A DNA stretch of 49,166 nucleotides from Metasolibacillus sp. (GCF_025291715.1 NZ_JAMBIZ010000031.1:1-49166); one strand, 5' to 3'. Counted from the stretch's first letter, positions 36,212 through 44,627 are shown. The notes: generated from the sequence alone by a model not told the origin. Program-made: numbers and translations.

Positions 36212-37027
36212 TTATTGTAATAATTGAAGAACGCCTTGTGGCTGTTGGTTTGCTTGTGCTAACATTGATTGCGCAGCTTGCATTAAGATATTGTTCTTAG
36301 TGAAGCCCATCATCTCTTTTGCCATATCTGTATCACGGATACGTGATTCTGCTGCTGATAAGTTTTCTGATGTTGCACCTAAGTTGTTAATTGTATGTTC
36401 TAATCGGTTTTGAATAGCACCTAATTTTGAACGCTCATCTGATACTGTTGTAATTGCTGAATTGATAATTGTAATTGCATCATTGGCAGAGCCTTGTGAA
36501 GTAATTACTACACCTGCAGATAAACCTAAAGCACCTGCTGACATATTAGCGATAGAAAGTGTAATTGATTGACCAGAGTTCGCCCCAATATGGAATACTT
36601 TCCCTTGGAAGTCGCTGTTTAATAGTTTTTGTGTATTAAACTCTGTGTCTGTTGAAATACGTGTGATTTCTGCAGTCAATGCTGTAATCTCTTTTTGTAA
36701 ATCTGCACGGTCTGATGTTACATTTGTATCATTTGCAGATTGTACTGCTAATTCACGCATACGTTGTAAAATCGCATGTGTTTCATTTAATGCACCCTCA
36801 GCAGTTTGAATTAAAGAGATTGAGTCTTGCGCATTTTTTGTAGCCATATCAAGACCACGGATTTGTCCACGCATTTTTTCAGAAATTGCTAAACCAGCTG
36901 CGTCATCACCCGCACGGTTAATTTTGTAACCTGAAGATAATTTCTCAAGATTTTTAGATGCTTGAGTATTGTTGAAAGTCAAGTTACGGTGTGTGTTTAA
37001 TGCTGAAATATTGTGTTGAATTCTCAT
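36212..37027 (-). CDS. hag: Flagellin, second copy
   Basis: Filament subunit, 271 aa. D0/D1 N-terminus [20 protein letters not shown] with the TLR5-type [15 protein letters not shown] stretch, and C-terminus ending [21 protein letters not shown]. It has only a short variable middle (residues about 125-190) and no D2/D3 domain. Residues 1-107 and about the last 80 are identical to the copy at 37104-37916, and the nucleotides there are nearly identical too; the middle differs. It has its own CsrA-type leader hairpin but no promoter in the 76-bp gap, so it is probably read through from the upstream copy. It is a likely glycosylation substrate of the Maf enzymes. Confidence 0.97.
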   Translation of the reverse strand: MRIQHNISALNTHRNLTFNNTQASKNLEKLSSGYKINRAGDDAAGLAISEKMRGQIRGLDMATKNAQDSISLIQTAEGALNETHAILQRMRELAVQSANDTNVTSDRADLQKEITALTAEITRISTDTEFNTQKLLNSDFQGKVFHIGANSGQSITLSIANMSAGALGLSAGVVITSQGSANDAITIINSAITTVSDERSKLGAIQNRLEHTINNLGATSENLSAAESRIRDTDMAKEMMGFTKNNILMQAAQSMLAQANQQPQGVLQLLQ

Positions 37028-37036
37028 AATAGAATT

Positions 37037-37076
37037 CCTCCTTGAATTTTTTTATATAACCCACATCCTTGTGGAT
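37037..37076 (-). promoter_or_regulatory. CsrA-binding leader of hag copy 2
   Basis: The minus strand carries CCACA-AGGA-TGTGG, a hairpin with GGA in the loop (37059-37076), and AAGGAGG overlapping the Shine-Dalgarno (37037-37043). The first fits the CsrA consensus RUACARGGAUGU; two sites, one on the ribosome-binding site, is the B. subtilis hag arrangement. Confidence 0.85.
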
Positions 37077-37103
37077 TAGATTAAATCTATTGTTCTAATT
37101 TAA

Positions 37104-37916
37104 TTATTGTAATAATTGAAGAACGCCTTGTGGCTGTTGGTTTGCTTGTGCTAACATTGATTGCGCAGCTTGCATTAAGATATTGTTCTTAGTGAAGCCC
37201 ATCATCTCTTTTGCCATATCTGTATCACGGATACGTGATTCTGCTGCTGATAAGTTTTCTGATGTTGCACCTAAGTTGTTAATTGTATGTTCTAATCGGT
37301 TTTGAATAGCACCTAATTTTGAACGCTCGTCTGATACTTTTGTAATCCCTGAGTTAATTGTTGTAATTGCTGTGTTAGCTGCGGCTTGTGTAGAAATAGA
37401 GATTGCTGAAACACCTACTGCACTTGCAGCCATACTACCAATAGTAAGAGTAATTGATTGACCTGCATTAGCACCAATATGGAATACTTTACTATCGAAT
37501 GAACCTGTTAATAATTTTTGCGTATTGAATTCTGTGTCTGTTGAGATACGTGTGATTTCTGATATTAAAGCATCAACTTCTTTTTGCAAATCTGCACGGT
37601 CTGATGATACGTTTGTATCATTTGCAGATTGTACTGCTAATTCACGCATACGTTGTAAAATCGCATGTGTTTCATTTAATGCACCCTCAGCAGTTTGAAT
37701 TAAAGAGATTGAGTCTTGCGCATTTTTTGTAGCCATATCAAGACCACGGATCTGTCCACGCATTTTTTCAGAAATTGCTAAACCAGCTGCGTCATCACCC
37801 GCACGGTTAATTTTGTAACCTGAAGATAATTTCTCAAGATTTTTAGATGCTTGAGTATTGTTGAAAGTCAAGTTACGGTGTGTGTTTAATGCTGAAATAT
37901 TGTGTTGAATTCTCAT
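37104..37916 (-). CDS. hag: Flagellin, first copy
   Basis: Filament subunit, 270 aa, transcribed from the sigma-D promoter at 38012-38037. Same conserved ends as copy 2. The middle (about 120-190) reads [20 protein letters not shown] then [20 protein letters not shown], instead of [16 protein letters not shown] and so on in copy 2. These Ser/Thr-rich segments are the exposed face and the expected sites for nonulosonic-acid attachment. Preceding CsrA-type hairpin and Shine-Dalgarno are nearly identical to those of copy 2. The two genes form a dicistronic unit ended at 36159-36198. Confidence 0.97.
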   Translation of the reverse strand: MRIQHNISALNTHRNLTFNNTQASKNLEKLSSGYKINRAGDDAAGLAISEKMRGQIRGLDMATKNAQDSISLIQTAEGALNETHAILQRMRELAVQSANDTNVSSDRADLQKEVDALISEITRISTDTEFNTQKLLTGSFDSKVFHIGANAGQSITLTIGSMAASAVGVSAISISTQAAANTAITTINSGITKVSDERSKLGAIQNRLEHTINNLGATSENLSAAESRIRDTDMAKEMMGFTKNNILMQAAQSMLAQANQQPQGVLQLLQ

Positions 37917-37925
37917 AATAGAATT

Positions 37926-37965
37926 CCTCCTTGAATTTTTTTTATATGACCCACATCCTTGTGGG
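37926..37965 (-). promoter_or_regulatory. CsrA-binding leader of hag copy 1
   Basis: The minus strand carries CCCACA-AGGA-TGTGGG (6-bp stem, 37950-37965) with GGA in the loop, then 17 bases later AAGGAGG (37926-37932). Both match the CsrA motif. FliW (40009-40452) is the expected antagonist. Confidence 0.88.
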
Positions 37966-38011
37966 AAAGTTCAGTCCTAGTAGTAAACGCTACTGTGACC
38001 TTACATAATAT

Positions 38012-38037
38012 ATATCGTATAATCTTTTAAATGTTTA
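38012..38037 (-). promoter_or_regulatory. Putative sigma-D promoter of the flagellin genes
   Basis: Minus strand TAAA, 14-bp spacer, TACGATAT (consensus TAAA-N15-GCCGATAT; -10 matches 6/8). The leader is then about 90 nt. The IS left end lies only about 25 bp upstream of the -35. Confidence 0.7.
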
Positions 38038-38120
38038 ATAGTTTTTTAAAAATTTTTTAACTGAGTTAATTTCATAATTCTAACCCCTGTCCTATCAAGG
38101 GGTTTCAAACAATAAAAAAC

Positions 38121-38187
38121 GGGCACCTCCCCAATTTGGTATAATTTTTAGTGACCAAACCAAAATTTAACCAAGAGGTGAATGCCC
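38121..38187 (+). promoter_or_regulatory. Transposase promoter and Shine-Dalgarno-sequestering inverted repeat
   Basis: GGGCACCTC (38121-38129) is complementary to GAGGTG...GCCC (38175-38187), which contains the transposase ribosome-binding site, and the inner AATTTGGT pairs with ACCAAA. A TATAAT at 38140-38145 lies between the arms. Transcripts from that promoter would lack the left arm, while read-through from outside would hide the site, as in IS10/IS50-type protection. Confidence 0.6.
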
Positions 38188-38188
38188 T

Positions 38189-39544
38189 ATGACTATTGTA
38201 AAACAAATGAGTCTATTTGACATCCAGCAATTACTCAATATGCAAAGTTCTCGTCGTTTTGATGCGATTTTCGCCACAATCGATATCCAACCGATTGGTC
38301 AATTGTTTTCGAAAAAGACGATGCGTGGCGCTCCGCGCGAGTTAAACTACGGTGCCATGATTCGGTCACTCATCATCCGTATTGTTGAGCGTATTCCTAC
38401 GATGAAGGATTTGGTCAAACGTTTAGCGAACGATGTCTTATTCTATCTGGATTGTGGCTTCCTTTTCTCAGACGTTGTTCCTTCGGAAGCTTCTTATTCA
38501 CGTATGATTGATGTGATCAGTCAATCAAATGTAATGGATTATATGCAAGATCAGCTCATTCAAACTGCCTTCACAGAAGGTTTTCTTTGCGATGAACAGA
38601 TCGCGATGGATGCCACACATTTTGAATCACGTGACGCATCGAAACCTTCTGAAAAAAAGGAAAAAGCGCTACCTAAGAAACGTGGTCGTAAAACGAAAGA
38701 AGAACAAGCTGCTTATTTAGCTGAACAAGCCAAAATCGAAGCCAACTTAACGACATACGAAAAGACATTAGAAGCACAATTAGCTATTCCAGTTGAAACA
38801 CTGTGGCAAGATATGCCGATTGAACCCCATTGGGGCATCAAGAAGAATAGTGATGGCAAAAATACATTCTGGTACGGTTTTAAAGGACATCTCGCTGTTT
38901 CAACGAAGAGTCAGTACATTGTGAGTCGCATCATGTCTTCCGGTAATTTATCGGATAGTAAAGCGGCGATTCCATTACTCAAAAAGTTAGCTGTTCTCTT
39001 ACCTGAGCAGTTTCAAACCGCTTTGTTTGATGCGGGATACGATTATGAACCGATTTATCGACAAGCATTCGCACAAACGATGCGTGTCATCATTCCTTAT
39101 AATATTCGGAATGAAGGTGAAATCGTTGGTTTTGATGAACATTTCCGACCCACTTGTGTGCGTGAGCATAGCTATCGTTTTGATAGTTTTGATGAAAAGT
39201 ACCGTACGCTCAAATTCACACAACCAAAAGAATTTGCAACATGTCCGCTCAGAGACGATTCCTTGTGTCAAAAAGTGTTTAAAATCCGATGTGAAACAGA
39301 TATTCGGAAATACACCTATCCTGCACGTGGCTCTGAATTATGGAAACATCTTTACAAAGAACGTACCGCTGTAGAACGTGTAAATGCCTATTTAAAAGGG
39401 TATTTCCAATTAAATAATGTCCGTCATCGTTCGGGTCGAAAGGCAAAACTGCACTTCCATTTCGTCACGTTTGTTTATAATGCCTGTAAATTAGCAGTAG
39501 ATCGCATGAATGTGTTACTAAATGAAAAACAACAAGCAGCTTAA
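38189..39544 (+). CDS. IS1182-like DDE transposase
   Basis: 451 aa, apparently intact. N-terminal DUF772-type domain (MKDLVKRLANDVLFYLDCGF), a lysine-rich linker (about 150-180, EKKEKALPKKRGRKTKEEQA), and a C-terminal RNase-H-like domain with IAMDATHFES (first D), ALFDAGYDYEP (second D) and AVERVNAYLKGYFQLNNVRH (E). ATG 38189 is preceded by GAGGTG. It catalyses cut-and-paste movement of its own element. It is one of the two plus-strand genes in the window and unlike its neighbours in GC content, consistent with recent arrival. Confidence 0.93.
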   Translation: MTIVKQMSLFDIQQLLNMQSSRRFDAIFATIDIQPIGQLFSKKTMRGAPRELNYGAMIRSLIIRIVERIPTMKDLVKRLANDVLFYLDCGFLFSDVVPSEASYSRMIDVISQSNVMDYMQDQLIQTAFTEGFLCDEQIAMDATHFESRDASKPSEKKEKALPKKRGRKTKEEQAAYLAEQAKIEANLTTYEKTLEAQLAIPVETLWQDMPIEPHWGIKKNSDGKNTFWYGFKGHLAVSTKSQYIVSRIMSSGNLSDSKAAIPLLKKLAVLLPEQFQTALFDAGYDYEPIYRQAFAQTMRVIIPYNIRNEGEIVGFDEHFRPTCVREHSYRFDSFDEKYRTLKFTQPKEFATCPLRDDSLCQKVFKIRCETDIRKYTYPARGSELWKHLYKERTAVERVNAYLKGYFQLNNVRHRSGRKAKLHFHFVTFVYNACKLAVDRMNVLLNEKQQAA

Positions 39545-39716
39545 TTTTTAAAAACGCAAGTTTTAAAATGGGAGCCGTCTAAGCTCCGAAAAAATCGATT
39601 TATGAAATTGATTCAACTATTAAAACCTTAAGTGTATGCCATTTCATTTATTTTATAAATTTCAGCTTAAAGTATGAGTTATACAAGCTTTACATGCGAG
39701 ATGAAAACAGAGAAGG

Positions 39717-39742
39717 GGGAATTTAAACATCCTTAAATTCCC
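39717..39742 (-). promoter_or_regulatory. Hairpin with GGAUGU loop downstream of csrA
   Basis: Minus strand GGGAATTTAA-GGATGT-TTAAATTCCC, a perfect 10-bp stem starting about 45 nt after the csrA stop. The loop is the CsrA core (AAGGAUGU). No T-run follows (CCTTCTC), so it is not an obvious terminator. It could be a CsrA-binding site in the csrA 3' end. Confidence 0.55.
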
Positions 39743-39786
39743 ATTATTTACTTTTATAAACCAATTATAATTATTAGTCTCCGCTA

Positions 39787-40008
39787 TTATTTATTCAGTT
39801 TAAATTTATTCAACAGTTCATTTGAGAATGTTAATGCCTCTCTATTTTGTTCCTGTATTGCTTCAAATACTTCAGCACGGTGAACTTTTACTGCTTTTGG
39901 GGCTACAATACCTAGCTTCACTTGATCTCCTTCAACAGCTAGAACCTTTACCTCGATTTGATCACCAATCATAATCGATTCGCCTATTTTTCTTGATAAT
40001 ACAAGCAT
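39787..40008 (-). CDS. csrA: Carbon storage/translational regulator CsrA
   Basis: RNA-binding homodimer that represses hag translation. 73 aa, full length: [20 protein letters not shown], the binding residues L4 and R44 region ([20 protein letters not shown], with R at about 44). It begins immediately after the fliW stop (TAAATG arrangement), so the pair is co-translated. Downstream is a GGAUGU-loop hairpin. Confidence 0.97.
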   Translation of the reverse strand: MLVLSRKIGESIMIGDQIEVKVLAVEGDQVKLGIVAPKAVKVHRAEVFEAIQEQNREALTFSNELLNKFKLNK

Positions 40009-40452
40009 TTATTTAGCACTTCCTTCCATCGATCCAATGGGATGGCGCAAAGGATAACGCTTACTATCCTGCAAAACAATTTGTTTTCCTAATTTTTTCT
40101 TTGTATTAATGATGATTGGGGCTAATAAATTCATTGTTGATTCTGAGAATGTTTCTTTTAATGTAACGATTGTATAAGCAATAACATCCTCTTCTTCTTC
40201 AACTTGCAAATCTATTTTTTCTTCTTCGCTAATTTCAAACATATAGTCCTTTTTAAAAGCGAATGGGTATGCCAGCACAAAGCCCAATTCTTGTTGTTCC
40301 ACAGATTGTAGTACAACTAATGGCAAATCTGCATCTAGTGGTAGGAGAACAAATTTATGCACATCTAAAAAACCTGGTAAGCCTGTTTCAAATGTTAAAA
40401 TATTTTGTTCATCAATTTCTATTTGTCCTAAAAACTTTGTTTCAATATTCAT
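40009..40452 (-). CDS. fliW: Flagellar assembly factor FliW
   Basis: 147 aa, the normal length. Antagonises CsrA allosterically; free flagellin releases FliW, which then binds CsrA. Family sequence: [48 protein letters not shown]. The order yviE-fliW-csrA-hag is that of B. subtilis, but here an IS splits csrA from hag. Confidence 0.96.
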   Translation of the reverse strand: MNIETKFLGQIEIDEQNILTFETGLPGFLDVHKFVLLPLDADLPLVVLQSVEQQELGFVLAYPFAFKKDYMFEISEEEKIDLQVEEEEDVIAYTIVTLKETFSESTMNLLAPIIINTKKKLGKQIVLQDSKRYPLRHPIGSMEGSAK

Positions 40453-40469
40453 TTTGATGCCCTCTCCTT

Positions 40470-41036
40470 TTAACCAATAACGTCAATATCTACACGTGGT
40501 CTTTGTATCATTGTACCCGTTACTTTACCAGGTGTATAGTCGTGGATTGGCTTGTTCACCTTTACGTCAATGTTTGGTTGATTGCGTTGGATATTTACAT
40601 CTACTGTCGCAGGTTTATATTTTATTTTTACTGAGCCAATTGAAGGTATAAATTTAATATTGTACGGCCCTGGACGCTTTGGACCTGTATTTTGTACTGC
40701 AATTTGTTGAATAACAGCCCCCTCTTGCCCTTTGCCTGCACTCAGCATCATTTGTCGACCTTCACGTATACGTCTTGAAATTCCTTTCATCATTTCTTGA
40801 TGACCTTCCTGTGCATAACGCTTAATCATCTCACCTGTTGGATAATAGCCTAAATCTCTTCGGGCATCTGATGAATCGATTGATAGCTCACCTTTTCTCG
40901 TATGAATTTCTAACGTTGCCGCAGGTTGTGCAATAGATTGCTGTGCTCTAGGTTGCTCAATATGCTGTACAGGCTTATGAATTTGTAAATCTATTTGAAT
41001 ATCTGTTGTTTGAATTTGAATTTGTGGTAATCGCAT
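40470..41036 (-). CDS. yviE: YviE-like protein (DUF6470)
   Basis: 188 aa. N-terminal [20 protein letters not shown] and the block [20 protein letters not shown] are characteristic of the family encoded between flgL and fliW in Bacillus. The C-terminal part alternates I/V-K-x-P-T strands ([20 protein letters not shown]). Function unknown; genomic position links it to the late flagellar genes. A hairpin terminator separates it from flgL. Confidence 0.88.
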   Translation of the reverse strand: MRLPQIQIQTTDIQIDLQIHKPVQHIEQPRAQQSIAQPAATLEIHTRKGELSIDSSDARRDLGYYPTGEMIKRYAQEGHQEMMKGISRRIREGRQMMLSAGKGQEGAVIQQIAVQNTGPKRPGPYNIKFIPSIGSVKIKYKPATVDVNIQRNQPNIDVKVNKPIHDYTPGKVTGTMIQRPRVDIDVIG

Positions 41037-41056
41037 TTATTTCCCACCTTTCAACA

Positions 41057-41087
41057 AAAGCGTTTGAACAATTTGTTCAAACGCTTT
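41057..41087 (-). terminator. Hairpin between flgL and yviE
   Basis: 15-bp stem AAAGCGTTTGAACAA and its complement with a 1-base loop region, in the 57-bp gap. A short TTTGTT follows on the minus strand. Likely a partial terminator or processing site in the operon. Confidence 0.7.
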
Positions 41088-41093
41088 GTATTT

Positions 41094-42014
41094 TTATCGC
41101 ATGAAATCTACTAATGTTTGCTGGATAATTCTTGCACCAACTGACAATGCTGCTTGATGAATTGATTCTTGTGTAACAAGCTCTGTAATTGTTCCAGCAT
41201 ATTCTGTGTCTTCATTCATAGACATTTGCTTTGTTGTTGAGATTTCATGCATATCTAAACGCTGTTCCATTAATTCTACTCGATTTTGGCGCGCACCTAC
41301 ATCAGCACGTTTTTCAAGGACTACATTTTGCGCATTTGCTAAAGTTCCATTGGAGCCCGAAGCCAAATCTCCAAGTAATCCTCCAATATACGTTCCGTTA
41401 TTATTAACAGCTCCTGTTTCAAGAGCATCTGCAATATCTGCCATTAAATCATCGATATCTTCAAATAACTGCTGCCCTGGCGTATTAATGTTAATTCGTA
41501 CTGCTTCAAAAACATCTATTTCAATTTCTTCATCAAGCCCTGTTGCACCTATTAGAGCCGGATTCTCCACACCATTTTCGTACAATGGCATGTCTGTATG
41601 CGTACCAGAGAAAATATATTTATTTCCAATTTGTGTATTTGCTATATCTTTTAAATGATTACGAATTTGTTCAATTTCCTGCTTCATTTTATTGCGGTCA
41701 TCTTCTGTATTTGTGTCATTGGCTGCTTGTACAACAAGCTCTTTCACACGGTTCAAAATATCGCCTGCTTGTCCTAGCGCCTCATCTGTTGCATCCAACC
41801 ATGTATTCGCCTCACCAATATTTCTCTTATACTGATCTGTTCTATCAAGTTCTGTACGGTAAGCCATGCCTTTGATTGCAACAACTGGGTCATCAGATGG
41901 GCGGTTTACTTTTTTACCAGTGTATAGCTGTTCTTGTAGCTTGCCCATCTTGCCATAGCTTGTATTTAAATTGCGAAGCATATTGCTTGAAAGCATTGAT
42001 TGTGTAACGCGCAT
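41094..42014 (-). CDS. flgL: Flagellar hook-filament junction protein FlgL (HAP3)
   Basis: 306 aa. Flagellin-like ends: MRVTQSMLSSNMLRNLNTSY with NRPSDDPV, and the C-terminal YAGTITELVTQESIHQAALS ending IIQQTLVDFMR. It joins the hook to the filament after FlgK. It starts 39 bp after flgK. Confidence 0.97.
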   Translation of the reverse strand: MRVTQSMLSSNMLRNLNTSYGKMGKLQEQLYTGKKVNRPSDDPVVAIKGMAYRTELDRTDQYKRNIGEANTWLDATDEALGQAGDILNRVKELVVQAANDTNTEDDRNKMKQEIEQIRNHLKDIANTQIGNKYIFSGTHTDMPLYENGVENPALIGATGLDEEIEIDVFEAVRININTPGQQLFEDIDDLMADIADALETGAVNNNGTYIGGLLGDLASGSNGTLANAQNVVLEKRADVGARQNRVELMEQRLDMHEISTTKQMSMNEDTEYAGTITELVTQESIHQAALSVGARIIQQTLVDFMR

Positions 42015-42053
42015 TTTGTTGCTCCTCTCCTTCAGTTACTTATTTGTATTGTT

Positions 42054-43634
42054 CTATAGACCTACTCGTCCCATACCGTTGATAATTTTGTCTAATGTTT
42101 CATCAACGACTGTAATCATACGTGCGTTTGCGTTGTAGGCTTGTTGGAATGTAATCATATTTGTCATTTCTTCATCAAGCGATACAGAGCTTTCAGATGC
42201 ACGTTTGTTTTCAATTGTTAAACGTAGTGTAGCTGAGTTGAATTCTTGACGAGTTGCCTCTTGTCCAATAACACCTAAATCACCGATTAAGGATTTGAAG
42301 AAGCCTTGGAATGTTGCGCCACCTAAGTTATAGCTCGCTGGGTCTGTTTGCATTTTCGCGATAGCTAAAATGTTTTTGTTATTCCCTAATTCTCCTGCTA
42401 TGTCAGCTGCTGCAACTTCTTCTGGCAGGATACCATCTCGTACACGGATAGTTTCTGCTGTTGTACCATCAAAGAAATTAAGACCTGCGTTTCCATTCTT
42501 ATCAAAGCCTGCTTGATGTGCTGTATTAAAAGCAGTTACAAATTCTGCTACCAATTGATCAAGCTTCGCTAAATTTTCTGGGTATAGCCCTTTTACTTGA
42601 TTTGTCACAGGGTCTGTATAACCATATGAGTTAATTAAGGATAGCAACTTACCTTTTCCCTTTTCAAAAGTGTCATAGCCGTACGATGCACCTGTTGGTA
42701 ATGTAGCACCAGATAAAAGCTTGTCTGGATCACTTTGTGTAATGGCATCTGCTGGCCAGTCAATACGCATCGCTTCGAATGGGTCAAGTGGTGTATCTCC
42801 ATTTAGTGGAACTCCGCCATTTTTGACTACACTAATTTCTGCTGCATCTCGACCATGTACTAAAATAATTGGTGTAGCACTACCAACTGGTGTGTATGTA
42901 ACTGTTAAGCTACCTTCTGCTACTGCACTTGCATTGCCCCCTGAATGAACACGCTCAACTGATACTGGCATATATTCATTTAATTTATCTAGTAATACAT
43001 CACGCGCATCATATAAATCATTCGTTACATAGCCACTCGGTTCCACTTCCATTATTTGCTTGTTAATTGCTGCAATTTGTCTTAATAGTGAATTGACTGT
43101 ACTAACAGATGAATTAATTTCAGAGCCAATATTGCTTTGAACTGTTTTTAATTGTTTATCCGAGTAGTTAAATGCCTCTGCTAATGCACGGCCTTTAGCA
43201 ATCATTACTTGACGCGCGGCAGAATCTTTTGGATCTGTTACGACATCCTCCATCGACTTCCAGAAGCTATCGAAGGCTTTATTAATTCCAAACTCTGATG
43301 GCTCAGCTAAAATGTCTTCCATTTGGGAAATTGCTTTTGTTTGTTCTTCCCAATAGCCGAGTTTATTAGTTTCTTGACGGTATTTAATGTTTGTAAATTC
43401 ATCACGTATACGCTGAATTGAGTGTGCTTCAGCTCCCGTACCTAAGTGCCCTGGATATTTAGGTGAGTTTAAACCTGGATGTGGATATCCTGGCATTGCT
43501 TGCATATTGACACGTTGACGTGAGTAACCAAGTGTATTTGCGTTGGAAATATTGTGTCCCGTTGTGTAAAGCGCTGTTTGCTGTAGGAATAGTCCTGATT
43601 TACTTGCTTCTAGCCCCATAAATGTTGAACGCAT
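42054..43634 (-). CDS. flgK: Flagellar hook-associated protein FlgK (HAP1)
   Basis: 526 aa. N-terminal MRSTFMGLEASKSGLFLQQT then ALYTTGHNISNANTLGYSRQ (rod/hook family motif), and C-terminal MITFQQAYNANARMITVVDE. First junction protein between hook and filament. AGGAGG lies six bases before ATG 43634. Confidence 0.97.
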   Translation of the reverse strand: MRSTFMGLEASKSGLFLQQTALYTTGHNISNANTLGYSRQRVNMQAMPGYPHPGLNSPKYPGHLGTGAEAHSIQRIRDEFTNIKYRQETNKLGYWEEQTKAISQMEDILAEPSEFGINKAFDSFWKSMEDVVTDPKDSAARQVMIAKGRALAEAFNYSDKQLKTVQSNIGSEINSSVSTVNSLLRQIAAINKQIMEVEPSGYVTNDLYDARDVLLDKLNEYMPVSVERVHSGGNASAVAEGSLTVTYTPVGSATPIILVHGRDAAEISVVKNGGVPLNGDTPLDPFEAMRIDWPADAITQSDPDKLLSGATLPTGASYGYDTFEKGKGKLLSLINSYGYTDPVTNQVKGLYPENLAKLDQLVAEFVTAFNTAHQAGFDKNGNAGLNFFDGTTAETIRVRDGILPEEVAAADIAGELGNNKNILAIAKMQTDPASYNLGGATFQGFFKSLIGDLGVIGQEATRQEFNSATLRLTIENKRASESSVSLDEEMTNMITFQQAYNANARMITVVDETLDKIINGMGRVGL

Positions 43635-43663
43635 AGTGTTCCTCCTATCAATTCAAGCAAAAA

Positions 43664-43688
43664 CGCTTGTAATATTTTATTACAAGCG
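43664..43688 (-). terminator. Hairpin between flgN and flgK
   Basis: Stem CGCTTGTAATA/TATTACAAGCG with AAA loop, followed by TTTTTGC on the minus strand, in the 56-bp flgN-flgK gap. A Rho-independent shape inside an operon suggests attenuation. Confidence 0.8.
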
Positions 43689-43690
43689 CC

Positions 43691-44185
43691 TTATGCTTGC
43701 GAGTCGTAGTATGTTACTTTTCTTTGATTTGCTTGGCCGCGCACTTCGTCACCTGAGTAGTTGAATGAATCGGAGCGCTGTGGTCGGAATGGTTCTAATT
43801 GGATATTAATAATTTGTAGTGATTGATAGACAAGCTTTTGGTTTAAATCGTTTCGTGCTTTTAGCTCTGTTAATAATGTTAGCAGACGGTCTCTTGTGGC
43901 GATTAGCTGCTGTTTTTCCTCGTCGCTATCAATAGCATCAATTAGCTCTGCTACAGTTGGTGTGTCAGTGTAAGCAATTCCTTTTGCTCGTAGGTAATCC
44001 GTTACCATCAACTGACGCTGTTGTTCAAGCGTGTTAATTGCTGCTACATGCGCCTGCTCGGTTTTAATGAGCTCATCTAGCGCTGCTATATCATTTATTT
44101 TTATAATGTCTGTTTTTTTTAGCGCAAGCTCCAATAAGCTTTTGTGCATACGCTCTAGTTTTTCCAGTATTGTTAGCACTGACAT
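43691..44185 (-). CDS. flgN: Flagellar chaperone FlgN (YvyG-like)
   Basis: 164 aa, helical. The FlgN family pattern is visible in LELALKKTDIIKINDIAALD then ELIKTEQAHVAAINTLEQQR and the C-terminal LVYQSLQIINIQLEPF. It chaperones FlgK and FlgL for export, matching the next genes. The C-terminal tail is polar and disordered. Confidence 0.9.
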   Translation of the reverse strand: MSVLTILEKLERMHKSLLELALKKTDIIKINDIAALDELIKTEQAHVAAINTLEQQRQLMVTDYLRAKGIAYTDTPTVAELIDAIDSDEEKQQLIATRDRLLTLLTELKARNDLNQKLVYQSLQIINIQLEPFRPQRSDSFNYSGDEVRGQANQRKVTYYDSQA

Positions 44186-44212
44186 ATGTTATATGCTCCT
44201 TTAGTGCAAATT

Positions 44213-44473
44213 TTAGAAACGGTAATATTTCAGCATATCCTCTGCTACTTGTCGGGCATTCACTTTATATTCACCTGACTGAATATCAGCTTTTAGCTGC
44301 TGTACACGTACCGCGCGTTCTGTATTGTAATCAGCTGTGACTTGCATTTCTTTTGCGGCTGAAGAAATTTCAATTTTGTCTGCAAAAGATGCGCCTTGCT
44401 CTGTTTGTTTGACAGGTCGTAGCTGTGGTTTATATGAATTGATTGCTTTTAAATTAATTGGATTGATTTTCAT
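44213..44473 (-). CDS. flgM: Anti-sigma factor FlgM
   Basis: 86 aa. MKINPINLKAINSYKPQLRP opening and the sigma-binding C-terminal half, RAVRVQQLKADIQSGEYKVN then ARQVAEDMLKYYRF. It holds sigma-D inactive until the hook is complete. GAGGAGG precedes the ATG. A sigma-D-like promoter upstream (44508-44534) would give autoregulation. Confidence 0.96.
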   Translation of the reverse strand: MKINPINLKAINSYKPQLRPVKQTEQGASFADKIEISSAAKEMQVTADYNTERAVRVQQLKADIQSGEYKVNARQVAEDMLKYYRF

Positions 44474-44507
44474 ACATCATCCTCCTCTCAAAGTTCTTCT
44501 ACATTAT

Positions 44508-44534
44508 ATTTCGGTAATGTTTAAATATTGTTTA
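44508..44534 (-). promoter_or_regulatory. Sigma-D promoter of flgM
   Basis: Minus strand TAAA, 15-bp spacer, ACCGAAAT (consensus TAAA-N15-GCCGATAT; 4/4 and 6/8). About 35 bp before flgM. Confidence 0.78.
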
Positions 44535-44627
44535 GCCTATAATTGTAATAAAGTGAAAGCTAACAATCGAGCTTTTACAGACAGTTACCACCCGCCTTTT
44601 TCCAAGGCTTAATGGGGGATAAAAATA

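Larger units (their letters stand above)
38063..39614 (+). mobile_element. IS1182-like insertion sequence, about 1.55 kb
   Basis: Proposed ends: imperfect 18-bp inverted repeats, GAGTTAATTTCATAATTC at 38063-38080 and the complement-matching GATTTATGAAATTGATTC at 39597-39614 (15/18), flanked by the 4-bp direct repeat AACT (38059-38062 and 39615-39618). Inside are an AACCCC...GGGGTT hairpin near the left end, one intact transposase, and a GGAGC...GCTCC hairpin after it. Ends are inferred by eye and could be a few bases off. The element separates csrA from hag; without it the gap would be about 315 bp. Confidence 0.65.

Noticed and set aside
39571-39587. Terminator after the transposase
   Set aside because: The GGAGC/GCTCC hairpin is followed by A's, not T's, on the plus strand; it is probably part of the IS end structure.
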